Source: Rhodanobacter denitrificans
GTDB lineage: Bacteria > Pseudomonadota > Gammaproteobacteria > Xanthomonadales > Rhodanobacteraceae
Direction: 5' to 3'
DNA length: 33,443 nt
Assembly: GCA_017848855.1 (NCBI GenBank)
Contig: JAFIHF010000006.1
Coordinates: 1-33,443, forward strand
The notes under the pieces were generated by a model that searched no databases, was not told the origin of the DNA, and was given only the letters and a program-made list of their open reading frames with translations. The translations under genes were made by a program, and so were the position numbers. Below, in pieces: positions 15,873 to 23,929 of this stretch (positions are counted from its first letter, which is position 1; the number at the start of each line of letters is the position of its first letter).

Positions 15873-17000
15873 TCAAGGCAGGCGCTGGTAGCGGTTGCCG
15901 GGCAGGCCGGCCACGCGGCCTTCCAGCTCCAGCATCAGCAGCATCGAGGACAGCGCCGCCGCGGCCAGCCCGCTGCGCTGCACCAGCTCGTCCAGGCTGG
16001 CCGGATCGTGGCCCAGCGCAGCCAGCAGGCGCTGGTAGTCCGGGTCGTCGTGCCGGCCGCCGCCCGCGGCCGGCAGCGGGGCGTCGGGCCGGGCCAGCCG
16101 TTCGGCCAGCTCCACGCCCAGCGCGCGCGCCGCCGGCGCCAGCGCCTCGGCCACCTCGGCCGGTTCCTCCACCAGCCGCGCGCCGTCGCGGATCAGCCGG
16201 TGGCAGCCGCGCGCCAGCGGGTTCGCGATCGAGCCGGGCAGTGCGAACACCTCGCGGCCCTGCTCGCCAGCCAGCCGCGCGGTGATCAGCGAGCCGGACT
16301 GCAACCCCGCCTCCACCACCACGGTGCCCAACGCCAGCCCCGAGATGATCCGGTTGCGGCGCGGGAAATGGTCGGCGCGCGCCGCGGTGCCGGGCGGGAA
16401 TTCGCTGACCAGCGCGCCCTGCGCCACGATGCACTGCGCCAGCACGTGGTGCTTGCGCGGATAGACCCGGTCCGGCCCGGTGCCGACCACCGCGACGGTG
16501 GCGCCGCCCGCGTCCAGCGCGGCCTCGTGCGCGGCGCCGTCGACGCCCTCGGCCATGCCGCTGGTGACGGTGAAGCCGGCCAGCGCCAGCGCGCTGGCGA
16601 AGCGGCGCGCGTGTTCCAGCCCCGCCGGGCTGGCGCCGCGCGCGCCCACGATGGCCACCTGCGGATGCAGCAACAGGCCGGCATCGCCGGCCACGAACAG
16701 CGCGGCGGGCGGCTGCGGGATGGTTTCCAGCAGCGGCGGGAAATCCGCCTCGGTGCAACGCAGCAGGCGGTGGCCGGGCTCGGCCAGCCAGGCGAGGTCC
16801 TGCGCGAGGCGGGTTTCGTCGGGCGCATCCAGCCAGGCAGCGGCGCCTTCGTCCAGCGCGGCGGCATGGCGGCGCAGCCACGCCAGCGCGCCTTCGATGC
16901 GGCCGTCGGCAGCGGCCAGCGCCTCGCGCAGCCCACCCTGGCCCAGCCCCGGCGTGCGCAGGGCGGTGAGCCAGGCGCGCAGTTCGTTCGTGTCGTCCAT
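15873..17000 (-). CDS. dprA: DNA-processing protein DprA
   Basis: DprA binds incoming single-stranded DNA and loads RecA during natural transformation. It has 375 residues from the ATG at 17000, which gives MDDTNELRAWL; an open frame to 17090 adds residues from the intergenic hairpins and is not favoured. The Rossmann domain shows VAIVGARGASPAG (residues 115-127) and TSGMAEGVDGAAHEAAL (from about 146), then FPRRNRIISGLA and SGSLITARLA. A winged-helix C-terminal domain follows a short linker (about 310-375). No strong ribosome site precedes the start. It lies upstream of topA on the same strand, but 143 bases separate them. Confidence 0.94.
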   Translation of the reverse strand: MDDTNELRAWLTALRTPGLGQGGLREALAAADGRIEGALAWLRRHAAALDEGAAAWLDAPDETRLAQDLAWLAEPGHRLLRCTEADFPPLLETIPQPPAALFVAGDAGLLLHPQVAIVGARGASPAGLEHARRFASALALAGFTVTSGMAEGVDGAAHEAALDAGGATVAVVGTGPDRVYPRKHHVLAQCIVAQGALVSEFPPGTAARADHFPRRNRIISGLALGTVVVEAGLQSGSLITARLAGEQGREVFALPGSIANPLARGCHRLIRDGARLVEEPAEVAEALAPAARALGVELAERLARPDAPLPAAGGGRHDDPDYQRLLAALGHDPASLDELVQRSGLAAAALSSMLLMLELEGRVAGLPGNRYQRLP

Positions 17001-17019
17001 CGCCGCAGTGTAGAACGAC

Positions 17020-17041
17020 AAAACGGCAGGACTGCCGTTTT
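17020..17041 (-). terminator. Hairpin with A/T flanks between the LysM gene and dprA
   Basis: AAAACGGCAG-GA-CTGCCGTTTT is a perfect 10-bp stem that ends in a T-run on both strands, so it could terminate in either direction. It lies 20 bases upstream of the dprA start, so on the minus strand it could stop read-through from the LysM gene, or act as an attenuator in the dprA leader. The two-base loop is tight. Confidence 0.5.
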
Positions 17042-17145
17042 GCACGCCCGCAGGGCGCCCGCCAGGGTGGCGCACAGGGACGTGCGCCATGAAAACGGCG
17101 CGGGGTGAGCCGCGCCGTCGTGTCGGGCAATGCCCAGGTTTTCAC

Positions 17146-17222
17146 GTAGGAGCGCACCCTGTGCGCGAATGCTTTTGCTTCGATCAAGCGCCAGAGCATT
17201 CGCGCACAGGGTGCGCTCCTAC
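17146..17222 (+). repeat. REPIN-like inverted doublet (GTAGGAGCGCACCCTGTGCGCG type)
   Basis: The arms GTAGGAGCGCACCCTGTGCG onward (17146-17171) and GCATTCGCGCACAGGGTGCG onward to CTCCTAC (17196-17222) are almost perfect reverse complements around a spacer of about 25 bases. The copy at 8799-8866 has the same arms and a shorter centre. It begins 3 bases past the stop codon of the LysM gene (minus strand). Confidence 0.88.
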
Positions 17223-17225
17223 GAA

Positions 17226-18350
17226 TCATTCCGGCAGGCGCAGCACGTCGCCCTTCTTCACCGGGCGCAGGCCGTCCATCACCAGGCCGTAGCTGACATG
17301 ATCGAAAGTGCGGAACACCATCACGTGGCCGATGTATTCCTCCGGCAGGGTCACCCGCTGGCCCACGGCGCGGTCCCAGCTGTTGCTGGCCACGTCGTCG
17401 TGGATGGTGTCGCCGGGCTGCCAGATCGCGAAGGTGGTGCCGTTGTCGACGCCGTCGGCCTTGCCCACCGAGAGCGCCACCACCTGGTGCGGACCCACCG
17501 CGTCCATCGCGTCGGTGAACGCGATCACGCGGCCGTCCTTGGGCAGGCTCTGCGGCGCGTGCGGGTAGAAGTACGGGTCGTAGGGGTTGTCGTTCACCGG
17601 CAGGAGGCGGTCGCCGCTGCGGATTTCCTGGGTGGCGTCGGTCACCAACAGGGTGGACGGGTCGCCGGTGCGCAGCGTCTCGGCGCTGCCGATCACCTTC
17701 ACCTCGACGCCCATGTCGCGGCCGCGGCGGTACTGGCCGGAGCCGTTGTTGAAATCCTCTTCCCACGGCGACTTCACCATCGCCGCGTTGGCAAACAGCT
17801 CGTCGCCGAACACCGCGTTGCCGCCCTCGCCGTTGTCGTAGCCGCGGAACAGGTGCTCGGGCCGCACGATCGCCCAGCGCTGGCCGGGCTGGCTGTCGAG
17901 GCCGCGCACGTAGATGTTCTGGCCGGCGGTGACGCGCAGCTGGTTCTCTTCCACGCCCACCACGTAGGGCGCCTTGCTGACCGCGCTGGAATCCATCACG
18001 CGCAGGTCCTTCAGGAAGGTCTTGAGCGCATCCAGCGGGATCGCCGGCACCGCCTCGCCCTCGCGATGCACGGCCGGCTCCAGCTTCAGCGAGGGGCCGT
18101 TGATGAAGGACAGGTTGAGCACGTCGCCCGGGTAGATCAGGTGCGGGTTGCGCACCTGCGGGTTGGCCTGCCAGATCTCCGGCCACAGCCACGGCTTGGC
18201 GAGGAACTTGGCCGAGATGCCCCACAGCGTGTCGCCGCGGCGCACGGTGTAGGAATCGGGATGGTTGCTGCGCAGCTGCGCGGCACCGGCGGCGCACACC
18301 GCCGCCGCGACCATGGTGCCGGCCAGCACCGTGAAGGCTTTCTTGAACAT
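17226..18350 (-). CDS. Secreted LysM-domain peptidoglycan-binding protein
   Basis: A 374-residue exported protein. The N-terminus [20 protein letters not shown] is a Sec signal peptide with likely cleavage after AAGA (about residue 23). A LysM domain follows (about 33-81: [17 protein letters not shown], then [13 protein letters not shown]), which should bind peptidoglycan in the periplasm. The remaining 290 residues match, from general familiarity, the LysM proteins found next to dprA in many gammaproteobacteria; the function is not known in detail. The ATG at 18350 has AGGGGG about 9 bases upstream; the longer frame to 18911 runs antisense through def. It is divergent from def and ends 3 bases from a REPIN. 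Confidence 0.9.
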   Translation of the reverse strand: MFKKAFTVLAGTMVAAAVCAAGAAQLRSNHPDSYTVRRGDTLWGISAKFLAKPWLWPEIWQANPQVRNPHLIYPGDVLNLSFINGPSLKLEPAVHREGEAVPAIPLDALKTFLKDLRVMDSSAVSKAPYVVGVEENQLRVTAGQNIYVRGLDSQPGQRWAIVRPEHLFRGYDNGEGGNAVFGDELFANAAMVKSPWEEDFNNGSGQYRRGRDMGVEVKVIGSAETLRTGDPSTLLVTDATQEIRSGDRLLPVNDNPYDPYFYPHAPQSLPKDGRVIAFTDAMDAVGPHQVVALSVGKADGVDNGTTFAIWQPGDTIHDDVASNSWDRAVGQRVTLPEEYIGHVMVFRTFDHVSYGLVMDGLRPVKKGDVLRLPE

Positions 18351-18382
18351 CGGTGGGAACCCCCTCTCCCGCGGTAAGCGCG

Positions 18383-18410
18383 AGTGTAACCGAAGCATTA
18401 AGCCGCGCAA
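18383..18410 (-). promoter_or_regulatory. Sigma70-type promoter for the LysM gene
   Basis: On the minus strand TTGCGC (18410-18405) and TACACT (18388-18383) are 16 bases apart and fit a -35/-10 pair. The start would lie near 18376, giving a leader of about 26 bases that contains the AGGGGG ribosome site. Confidence 0.55.
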
Positions 18411-18460
18411 TCGGGCGCGGTTCGCAGATTCTTCGGCCGTCCCCGCCGGCGGCCCCGTAT

Positions 18461-18473
18461 TACAATGTGCGGC
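18461..18473 (+). promoter_or_regulatory. def promoter -10 box, apparently leaderless
   Basis: TACAAT (18461-18466) lies 7 bases before the def ATG at 18474, exactly where transcription would start, and no Shine-Dalgarno sequence precedes that ATG. A -35 box is not clear. The arrangement suggests leaderless mRNA. Confidence 0.5.
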
Positions 18474-18983
18474 ATGTCCCTGCTCACCATCCTCGAATTC
18501 CCCGATCCCCGCCTGCGCACCAAGGCCGCGCCGGTCGCCGCGTTCGACGCCCGGCTCAAGCAGCTCGTCGCCGACATGTTCGAGACCATGTACGCCGCCA
18601 ACGGCGTGGGCTTGGCCGCCACCCAGGTCAACGTGCACCAGCAGGTGCTGGTGATCGACATGAGCGAGGAGCGCAAGCAGCCGCTGGTGCTGATCAACGC
18701 CGAGATCGTGGAGAAGGAAGGCGCCCAGGTGTACCAGGAAGGCTGCCTGTCCTTCCCCGGCGTCTACGCCGACGTCACCCGCGCGCTGAAGGTGAAGGTG
18801 CAGGCCCGGGACGTGGACGGCAAGGCCTTCACCTACGAGGCCGAAGGCCCGCTGGCGGTGGCCGTGCAGCACGAGCTGGACCACCTCGCCGGCAAGGTGT
18901 TCGTGGACCACCTCTCGCCGCTGAAGCGCTCGCTGCTGCTCAAGCGTCTGGAGAAGCAGCGCAAGCAGGCGGCCAGCGCTTGA
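18474..18983 (+). CDS. def: Peptide deformylase
   Basis: A metalloenzyme that removes the N-formyl group from new proteins. It has 169 residues, as in E. coli. All three motifs are present: GVGLAATQ (residues 44-51), EGCLS (89-93, metal ligand C91) and QHELDH (132-137, ligands H133 and H137, catalytic E134). The ATG at 18474 gives the usual [15 protein letters not shown] start; an ATG at 18465 overlaps the putative -10 box and would add three residues. The stop overlaps the TTG start of fmt, so deformylase and formyltransferase are coupled as in most bacteria. Confidence 0.97.
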   Translation: MSLLTILEFPDPRLRTKAAPVAAFDARLKQLVADMFETMYAANGVGLAATQVNVHQQVLVIDMSEERKQPLVLINAEIVEKEGAQVYQEGCLSFPGVYADVTRALKVKVQARDVDGKAFTYEAEGPLAVAVQHELDHLAGKVFVDHLSPLKRSLLLKRLEKQRKQAASA

Positions 18984-19933
18984 GCCTGCGCGTCGTCTTC
19001 GCCGGCACCCCGGAATTCGCCGTCCCCTGCCTCGAAGCCTGCCGCGCCAGCGGCGCCGAGGTGGTGGCCGTCTACACCCAGCCCGACCGCCCCGCCGGCC
19101 GCGGCCGCAAGCTCGCGCCCAGCCCGGTGAAGCAGGCCGCGCTCGCCGCCGGCATCGCGGTGGAGCAGCCCGAATCGCTGAAGGGCGCCGAGGCGCAGGC
19201 CCGGCTCGCCGCCTACCGCCCCGACCTGATGGTGGTGGTGGCCTACGGCCTGATCCTGCCGCGCAAGGTGCTGGCCATCCCGCGCCTGGGCTGCTGGAAC
19301 GTGCACGCCAGCCTCTTGCCGCGCTGGCGCGGCGCCGCGCCGATCCAGCGCGCCATCCTCGCCGGCGACGCCGAGACCGGCGTGGGCCTGATGCAGATGG
19401 AAGCGGGCCTGGACACCGGCCCGGTGCTGCTGGAACGACGCACCCCGATCACCCGCGACGACACCGGCGGCTCGCTGCACGACCGCCTCGCCGCGCTGGG
19501 CGCGGAAGCCCTGGCCGAAGGCCTGCGTCGCGTGCAGGCCGGCGAGACGCTGGTCGCCATACCGCAGGCGGACGCAGGCGTGGTCTACGCGCACAAGCTG
19601 GACAAGGCCGAGTCGGCGCTCGACTTCACCCGCTCCGCGATCGAACTGGAGCGCCAGGTGCGCGCGTTCGATCCGTGGCCGGGGAGCGACGCGGAGATCG
19701 CCGGTGAGCGGCTGAGGGTGTGGGGAGCGTTGGCGCTCGATCTTTCGCACGCTGCCACGCCGGGCAGCGTGGTTGGCGCTGGGCGCGAGGGTATCGACAT
19801 CGCCTGTGGGGAAGGGGTGCTGCGCGTCGTTTCTTTGCAGCGTGCGGGCGGACGACGCATCAGTGCCGCGGATTACCTCAATGCGCGGCCCGAGCTTCGC
19901 TCCCTCTCCCCTTCGGGGAGAGGGCTGGGGTGA
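18980..19933 (+). CDS. fmt: Methionyl-tRNA formyltransferase
   Basis: It formylates initiator Met-tRNA with 10-formyl-THF. It has 317 residues. The N-terminal [14 protein letters not shown] is at residues 5-18, and the active-site triad is N107 and H109 in [17 protein letters not shown] plus D145 in GLDTGPVL. The C-terminal OB-like domain runs from about 205. No ATG fits; TTG at 18980 overlaps the def stop (TTGA) and gives [13 protein letters not shown], matching other family starts. The last 10 codons ([10 protein letters not shown]) and the stop are read from a CCCTCTCCCC hairpin repeat, so the native end has been replaced by repeat sequence. The catalytic core is untouched. Confidence 0.96.
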   Translation: MSLRVVFAGTPEFAVPCLEACRASGAEVVAVYTQPDRPAGRGRKLAPSPVKQAALAAGIAVEQPESLKGAEAQARLAAYRPDLMVVVAYGLILPRKVLAIPRLGCWNVHASLLPRWRGAAPIQRAILAGDAETGVGLMQMEAGLDTGPVLLERRTPITRDDTGGSLHDRLAALGAEALAEGLRRVQAGETLVAIPQADAGVVYAHKLDKAESALDFTRSAIELERQVRAFDPWPGSDAEIAGERLRVWGALALDLSHAATPGSVVGAGREGIDIACGEGVLRVVSLQRAGGRRISAADYLNARPELRSLSPSGRGLG

Positions 19934-19951
19934 GGGGCGGGTGCTCGCGAT
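19902..19951 (-). repeat. CCCTCTCCCC-type hairpin repeat that supplies the fmt C-terminus
   Basis: CCCTCTCCCC-TTC-GGGGAGAGGG (19902-19924) is followed by CTGGGGTGAGGGGCGGGTGC and TCGCGA. This is the reverse complement of the unit at 10967-11010. The fmt frame passes through the hairpin and uses the TGA in GGGGTGAGGGG as stop. It marks the left flank of copy 2 of the structured repeat. Confidence 0.85.
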
Positions 19952-19989
19952 GAGCTCTGCCGATTCGGCTTTTCTTGCTGTTATCGCAA

Positions 19990-20641
19990 GCGACAAAGCG
20001 GTTTCGTGCCGCTGCCGCAAGGAACAAAGCGGTTTCGAGCGCCTGCCGGCGCCCGAGTTACTTCTCCTTTGCTTGTCCAAAGGAGAAGTAACCAAGAGGA
20101 AACGACACCCCGATGGCGCGCCCTCCGGGCATCCTGCCCTGCGGGTACGCGGGCGGGTTCCGGGGTTTTTCGACGGGACTCCTGTCCCGGCGAAAAACTG
20201 GCCCGCATCCCTGCGGGCCATCCTGTCGGACTTTCCTCCACCCGCCCGCCGCGCCATAGGGGCTCCGGGTAAAGCAGCGCGCTCCAAGCGCGCACTCTTC
20301 AAAAGAGCAACAGCCCCGCAAGTTTGCGGCACCACGGCTTTTGCTCGCGCTCTTGCCTTGGCTTCTGGCGCGCACGATGCGCGCCTGCTCTTCCGGGGCC
20401 CCTCGGCGGCGGTGAGCCGTGGACGACAAGGCCGCGCAGCGGGCATCGCCATGGAGGGCGATGCCTTTTCGACCGGGCAGGAGGCCCGGCCGAAAAGCCC
20501 GGCCACGGCTCACGGACTCGCAGGGCAGGATGCCCGGAGAGCGTCGCCGCGGGGTGCCCTTTCTCTTTGGCTACTTTCTCTTTGGGCACGCAAAGAGAAA
20601 GTAGCTCGGGCGCCGGCAGGCGCTCGAAACCGCTCTGTCGC
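19990..20641 (+). repeat. Mirror-arm structured repeat, copy 2 (core 20052-20610)
   Basis: A second copy of the element at 10262-10940, in the same orientation, fills the fmt-rsmB gap. Terminal inverted repeats are clearest here: GCGACAAAGCGGTTTCG (19990-20006) against CGAAACCGCTCTGTCGC (20625-20641). A nearly perfect run of about 30 bases (GCGGTTTCGAGCGCCTGCCG and on to CCCGAG) also brackets the two A hairpins. Left arm: A 20058-20091, D 20149-20158 with 20240-20249, B 20166-20197, C 20200-20219. Right arm: A 20571-20604, D 20412-20422 with 20503-20513. A CCGGGCATCCTGCCCTGCG block is kept in both arms in this copy but lost from both arms of copy 1. Open frames through it lack support as genes. 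Confidence 0.87.
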
Positions 20642-20674
20642 TAACGACAAGCCACAAAGCCACCCCCATCCCAA

Positions 20675-20698
20675 CCCTCTCCCGCAAGCGGGAGAGGG
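20675..20698 (+). repeat. CCCTCTCCCG hairpin repeat before rsmB
   Basis: CCCTCTCCCG-CAAG-CGGGAGAGGG is a perfect 10-bp stem, 15 bases before the rsmB ATG. Its right arm (GGGAGAGGGG) could serve as a ribosome site, though the spacing is long, or hide one when folded. It belongs to the same family as the hairpins at 10988, 19902 and 22017. Confidence 0.75.
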
Positions 20699-20713
20699 GA
20701 TCGAGTGCGTCCC

Positions 20714-22009
20714 ATGAACGACACCCGCGCCCTGGCAGCCAAAGCCCTCGCCGACATCGCCCTCCACGGCGCCTCCCTCCGCGAAGCGATGGAGCGCCAC
20801 GCGCAGAAACTCCCCGACCCTCGCGACCGCGCCCTGCTGATGGCGCTGGTCAGCGACGGCGCGCGCTGGTGGCCGCGGTTCGACGCCGCACTGGATCGTC
20901 TGCTGGAGCAGCCGCTGCGCAAGAAGGCGCCGGTGGTGCATGCGCTGCTGGTGCTGGGCCTGGTGCAGCTGGAGGTGCTGGAGCTGGCCGATTACGCCGC
21001 GGTGGCGGCCACGGTGGAGGCGGTGCGCGCGCTGAAGCGGCCGCAGTTCGCGGGCCTGGTCAACGCGGTGCTGCGGCGCTGGCAGCGCGAGCGCGCCACG
21101 CATCTCGCCGCGCTCGACGCCAAGCCCGAAACCCGCCACGCGCACCCGCGCTGGCTGGCCGACGCCATCGCGCGCGACTGGCCGGCGCAGGCCGAGGCGG
21201 TGATGACGGCGGACAACCGCGAGCCGCCGCTGATGCTGCGCGCGAACCGTCGCCGCGGCACGCGCACGGCGCTGGTCGAGCGCCTGCGTCTGGACGGCCA
21301 GACGGCCGAAGCGCACGCCTGGCTGGCCGACGCCATCGTGCTGCCACACAGCGTGGATGTGACCCGCCTGCCCGGCTTCGACGAGGGCGCCTTCGCGGTG
21401 CAGGACGGCGCCGCGCAGGTCGCTGCCGACCTCGCCGATGTGCGCGACGGGCTGCGCGTGCTTGACGCCTGCGCCGCGCCGGGCGGCAAGGCCTGCCACC
21501 TGCTGGAGCGCGCGGACATCGACCTCACCGCGCTGGACTCCGCGCCGCCGCGCGTGGACCGCATCCGCCAGAACCTGCAGCGGCTGCGCCTGGACGCGCG
21601 TCTGCTGACCGGCGACGCGGGCGCGCCGAAGGCCTGGTGGAACCGCCAGCCGTTCGACCGCATCCTGGTCGACGCGCCCTGCTCGGCCACCGGCGTGCTG
21701 CGCCGCCGGCCTGACGTGCGCCTGCACCGGCGCGCCAGCGACATCGCCGCGCTGCAGGCGCAGCAGCGGCGCATCCTCGCCGCGCTGTGGCCGCTGCTGG
21801 CGCCGGGCGGGCGGCTGCTCTACATCACCTGCTCGCTGTTGCGCGCGGAGAACGAGGCGATCGTGGGCGAGCTGCTGGCGGCGCGGCCGGATGCGCACGC
21901 GCTCGCATTCGAACTGCCCGTGGGCCAAGCCGCCGCGGTGGGCTGGCAGATCCTGCCCGGCGATGGCGACCTCGACGGCATGTACTATGCGGTGCTCGAA
22001 AAGCATTGA
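20714..22009 (+). CDS. rsmB: 16S rRNA m5C967 methyltransferase
   Basis: A SAM-dependent methyltransferase that modifies C967 of 16S rRNA. It has 431 residues from the ATG at 20714; an upstream GTG at 20705 would add three. An N-terminal NusB-like RNA-binding domain (about 1-135) is followed by the catalytic fold, with the SAM loop LDACAAPGGKACHLLE, motif IV DAPCSATGVLRRRPDV carrying one conserved cysteine and motif VI LYITCSLLRAENE carrying the nucleophilic cysteine. The fmt-rsmB order after def is standard in gammaproteobacteria, but here a structured repeat of about 650 bp separates fmt and rsmB. Confidence 0.95.
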   Translation: MNDTRALAAKALADIALHGASLREAMERHAQKLPDPRDRALLMALVSDGARWWPRFDAALDRLLEQPLRKKAPVVHALLVLGLVQLEVLELADYAAVAATVEAVRALKRPQFAGLVNAVLRRWQRERATHLAALDAKPETRHAHPRWLADAIARDWPAQAEAVMTADNREPPLMLRANRRRGTRTALVERLRLDGQTAEAHAWLADAIVLPHSVDVTRLPGFDEGAFAVQDGAAQVAADLADVRDGLRVLDACAAPGGKACHLLERADIDLTALDSAPPRVDRIRQNLQRLRLDARLLTGDAGAPKAWWNRQPFDRILVDAPCSATGVLRRRPDVRLHRRASDIAALQAQQRRILAALWPLLAPGGRLLYITCSLLRAENEAIVGELLAARPDAHALAFELPVGQAAAVGWQILPGDGDLDGMYYAVLEKH

Positions 22010-22016
22010 CCGTTTT

Positions 22017-22139
22017 CCCTCTCCCGCTTGCGGGAGAGGGTGCCGAAGGCGGGAGAGGGGCGCGGCGCAGCCGCGTGGCCTGACGAAAAGCGTCCTCTCC
22101 AGCCCTGCCGGGCAGCCTCTCCTGCCAGCGGGAGAGGCG
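22017..22139 (+). repeat. Cluster of CCCTCTCCCG-type hairpins between rsmB and the first GT39 gene
   Basis: A perfect hairpin CCCTCTCCCG-CTTG-CGGGAGAGGG (22017-22040) begins 8 bases past the rsmB stop and may help end transcription. A partial unit (GGCGGGAGAGGGG, about 22048-22060) and another hairpin, GCCTCTCC...GGAGAGGC (22115-22138), follow. The open frame of the next gene extends through this stretch but has no reason to start here. Confidence 0.7.
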
Positions 22140-22174
22140 AAAGCAGGAAACTCTCCATCCTTCCGAGTTGCTCC

Positions 22175-23929
22175 ATGTCCGCTCCCACCCAGGCCACGCC
22201 GCAGGAACGCCGCCGCTTCTGGCTGCTACTCGTGATCGCGCTGGTGATCCTTGGCGCCGGCATCGGCCTGCGCGACCCCTGGCCGTCGGACGAGCCGCGC
22301 TTCACGCTGGCGGCGAAACAGATGGTGGAGAGCGGCGACTGGCTGTTCCCGCACCGCGGCAGCGAGCTGTATGCGGACAAGCCGCCGATGCTGATGTGGG
22401 CGGAAGCCGCCAGCTTCGAGCTGGTGCGCTGGTGGCGGCTGGCCTTCATGCTGCCTTCGCTGCTGGCGGGGCTGGGCACGCTGCTCCTGGTCTACGACCT
22501 CGGCCGCCGGTTGTGGAACCGCCGCACGGGGCTCTACGCCGCGGGCGGCCTGCTGCTCGCGTTCCAGTTCGTCTACCAGAGCCAGCGCGCGCAGATCGAT
22601 CCGCTGGTGGTGTTCTTCATCACCGCGGCGAACTGGGGCCTGCTGCGCCATCTGCTCGCGCCGCCCGACAGCGGTGCGAGATCGAACTGGCCGCTGTACT
22701 GGTTCGGCTGCTTCTGCGCGGGGCTGGGCGTGATCACCAAGGGCGTGGGTTTCCTCGCCCTGCTGATGCCGATCCCCTACGCCTGGGCCGCGTGGCGCGG
22801 CTGGGACGGCGTGGCGCGCCCCGGCCGCGGCGCGTGGTGGCGCTGGCTGCTGGGGCTGGCGGCGGCGCTGGCGGCGATCGCGCTGTGGCTGCTGCCGATG
22901 CTGCTGGTCGCGCAGGCGCGCGACGGCAACCCCGCTTACGCGGCCTACGTCAACGACATCCTGTTCCACCAGACCGCGAAGCGCTACGCGCACGCCTGGC
23001 ACCACATCCACGCGTGGTGGTACTACATCCCGATCCTGCTGTTCAGCTGGTTGCCGCTGTCCCTGCTCTATCCCGGCTGCCTGCCGCGCTGGTGGCAGCG
23101 CTTGAAGGCGCGCGACGCGCGCGTGCTGCTGCCGCTGGGCTGGGTGCTGCTGGTGCTGCTGTTCTTCAGCGCCTCGCCGGGCAAGCGCGACGTGTACATC
23201 CTGCCCGCGCTGCCGATGCTGGCGCTGGCCTGTGCGCCATTCGTGGACGAGCTGCTGCCCAAGCGCTGGCTGCGCGCGGCAGGCCTCGCCTTCATCGCGC
23301 TGCTGGGCGCGGCGATGCTGGGCGCCGGCGTCTACGCCCTGCTCGCGCACGCGCCGAAGGTGGCGCAGTTCGCCGCCGACCGCGATCTCGCCGACGGTGG
23401 CGCCGCGCTGTGGTGGATGTGCGTGGTGCTGGGCGCGGTGCAACTGGCGCTGGTCACCGCGTTGCGCCTGCGCCGCGCGGTGTGGGCGGTGTGCGGCGGC
23501 ATGGCCGCGCTGTGGCTGGCCTGGGGCTGCTGGGCGGTGCCGCTGCTCAATCCCTCCAGTTCCTCCTCCGCGTTGATGGCCGAGGTGCGCAGCCATCTCG
23601 GTCCGCACGACGAACTCGGCCTGGTGGCATGGACCGAACAGAACCTGCTGATGCTGGGCCGCCCCGCCACCGACTTTGGGTTCAAGCAGCCGTACCACCT
23701 GCAGTTCGCCCGCGCCGTCGCGTGGCAGGCGCAGGCGCGGGCCACGCGCTGGCTGTTCGTGCAGCAGCCGGCGATGGGCGACTGCGTGGACCGCGCCAAG
23801 GCGATTCCCCTCGGCCACGCCAACCAGCGCGACTGGTGGATGTTCAAGGCCGATGCGCTGGTGCCCGGCTGCCTGCCGGGGGCCAAGGTGGACGAAGCAT
23901 CGGACGGCGACCCGGGCGCCGAACCATGA
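22175..23929 (+). CDS. ArnT-like GT39 glycosyltransferase (membrane)
   Basis: A 584-residue inner-membrane protein with about 11-13 predicted helices, of the ArnT/PMT (GT39) type that uses lipid-phosphate-linked sugars in the periplasm. The first periplasmic loop carries the family's acidic pair in DPWPSDEPRF (D39, E40), then MVESGDWLFPH and YADKPPMLMW, which match the ArnT signature. The C-terminal 150 residues form a soluble domain. The ATG at 22175 gives MSAPTQATPQ and then the first helix; the longer frame to 22028 runs through hairpin repeats. The end overlaps the next gene (ATGA). Acceptor and donor are unknown; a role in LPS or lipid A modification is inferred from its neighbours. Confidence 0.85.
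   Translation: MSAPTQATPQERRRFWLLLVIALVILGAGIGLRDPWPSDEPRFTLAAKQMVESGDWLFPHRGSELYADKPPMLMWAEAASFELVRWWRLAFMLPSLLAGLGTLLLVYDLGRRLWNRRTGLYAAGGLLLAFQFVYQSQRAQIDPLVVFFITAANWGLLRHLLAPPDSGARSNWPLYWFGCFCAGLGVITKGVGFLALLMPIPYAWAAWRGWDGVARPGRGAWWRWLLGLAAALAAIALWLLPMLLVAQARDGNPAYAAYVNDILFHQTAKRYAHAWHHIHAWWYYIPILLFSWLPLSLLYPGCLPRWWQRLKARDARVLLPLGWVLLVLLFFSASPGKRDVYILPALPMLALACAPFVDELLPKRWLRAAGLAFIALLGAAMLGAGVYALLAHAPKVAQFAADRDLADGGAALWWMCVVLGAVQLALVTALRLRRAVWAVCGGMAALWLAWGCWAVPLLNPSSSSSALMAEVRSHLGPHDELGLVAWTEQNLLMLGRPATDFGFKQPYHLQFARAVAWQAQARATRWLFVQQPAMGDCVDRAKAIPLGHANQRDWWMFKADALVPGCLPGAKVDEASDGDPGAEP

Noticed and set aside
22028-22174. 49-residue N-terminal extension of the first GT39 protein
   Set aside because: It reads through hairpin repeats and would place charged, low-complexity sequence before the first helix; the ATG at 22175 fits the family.
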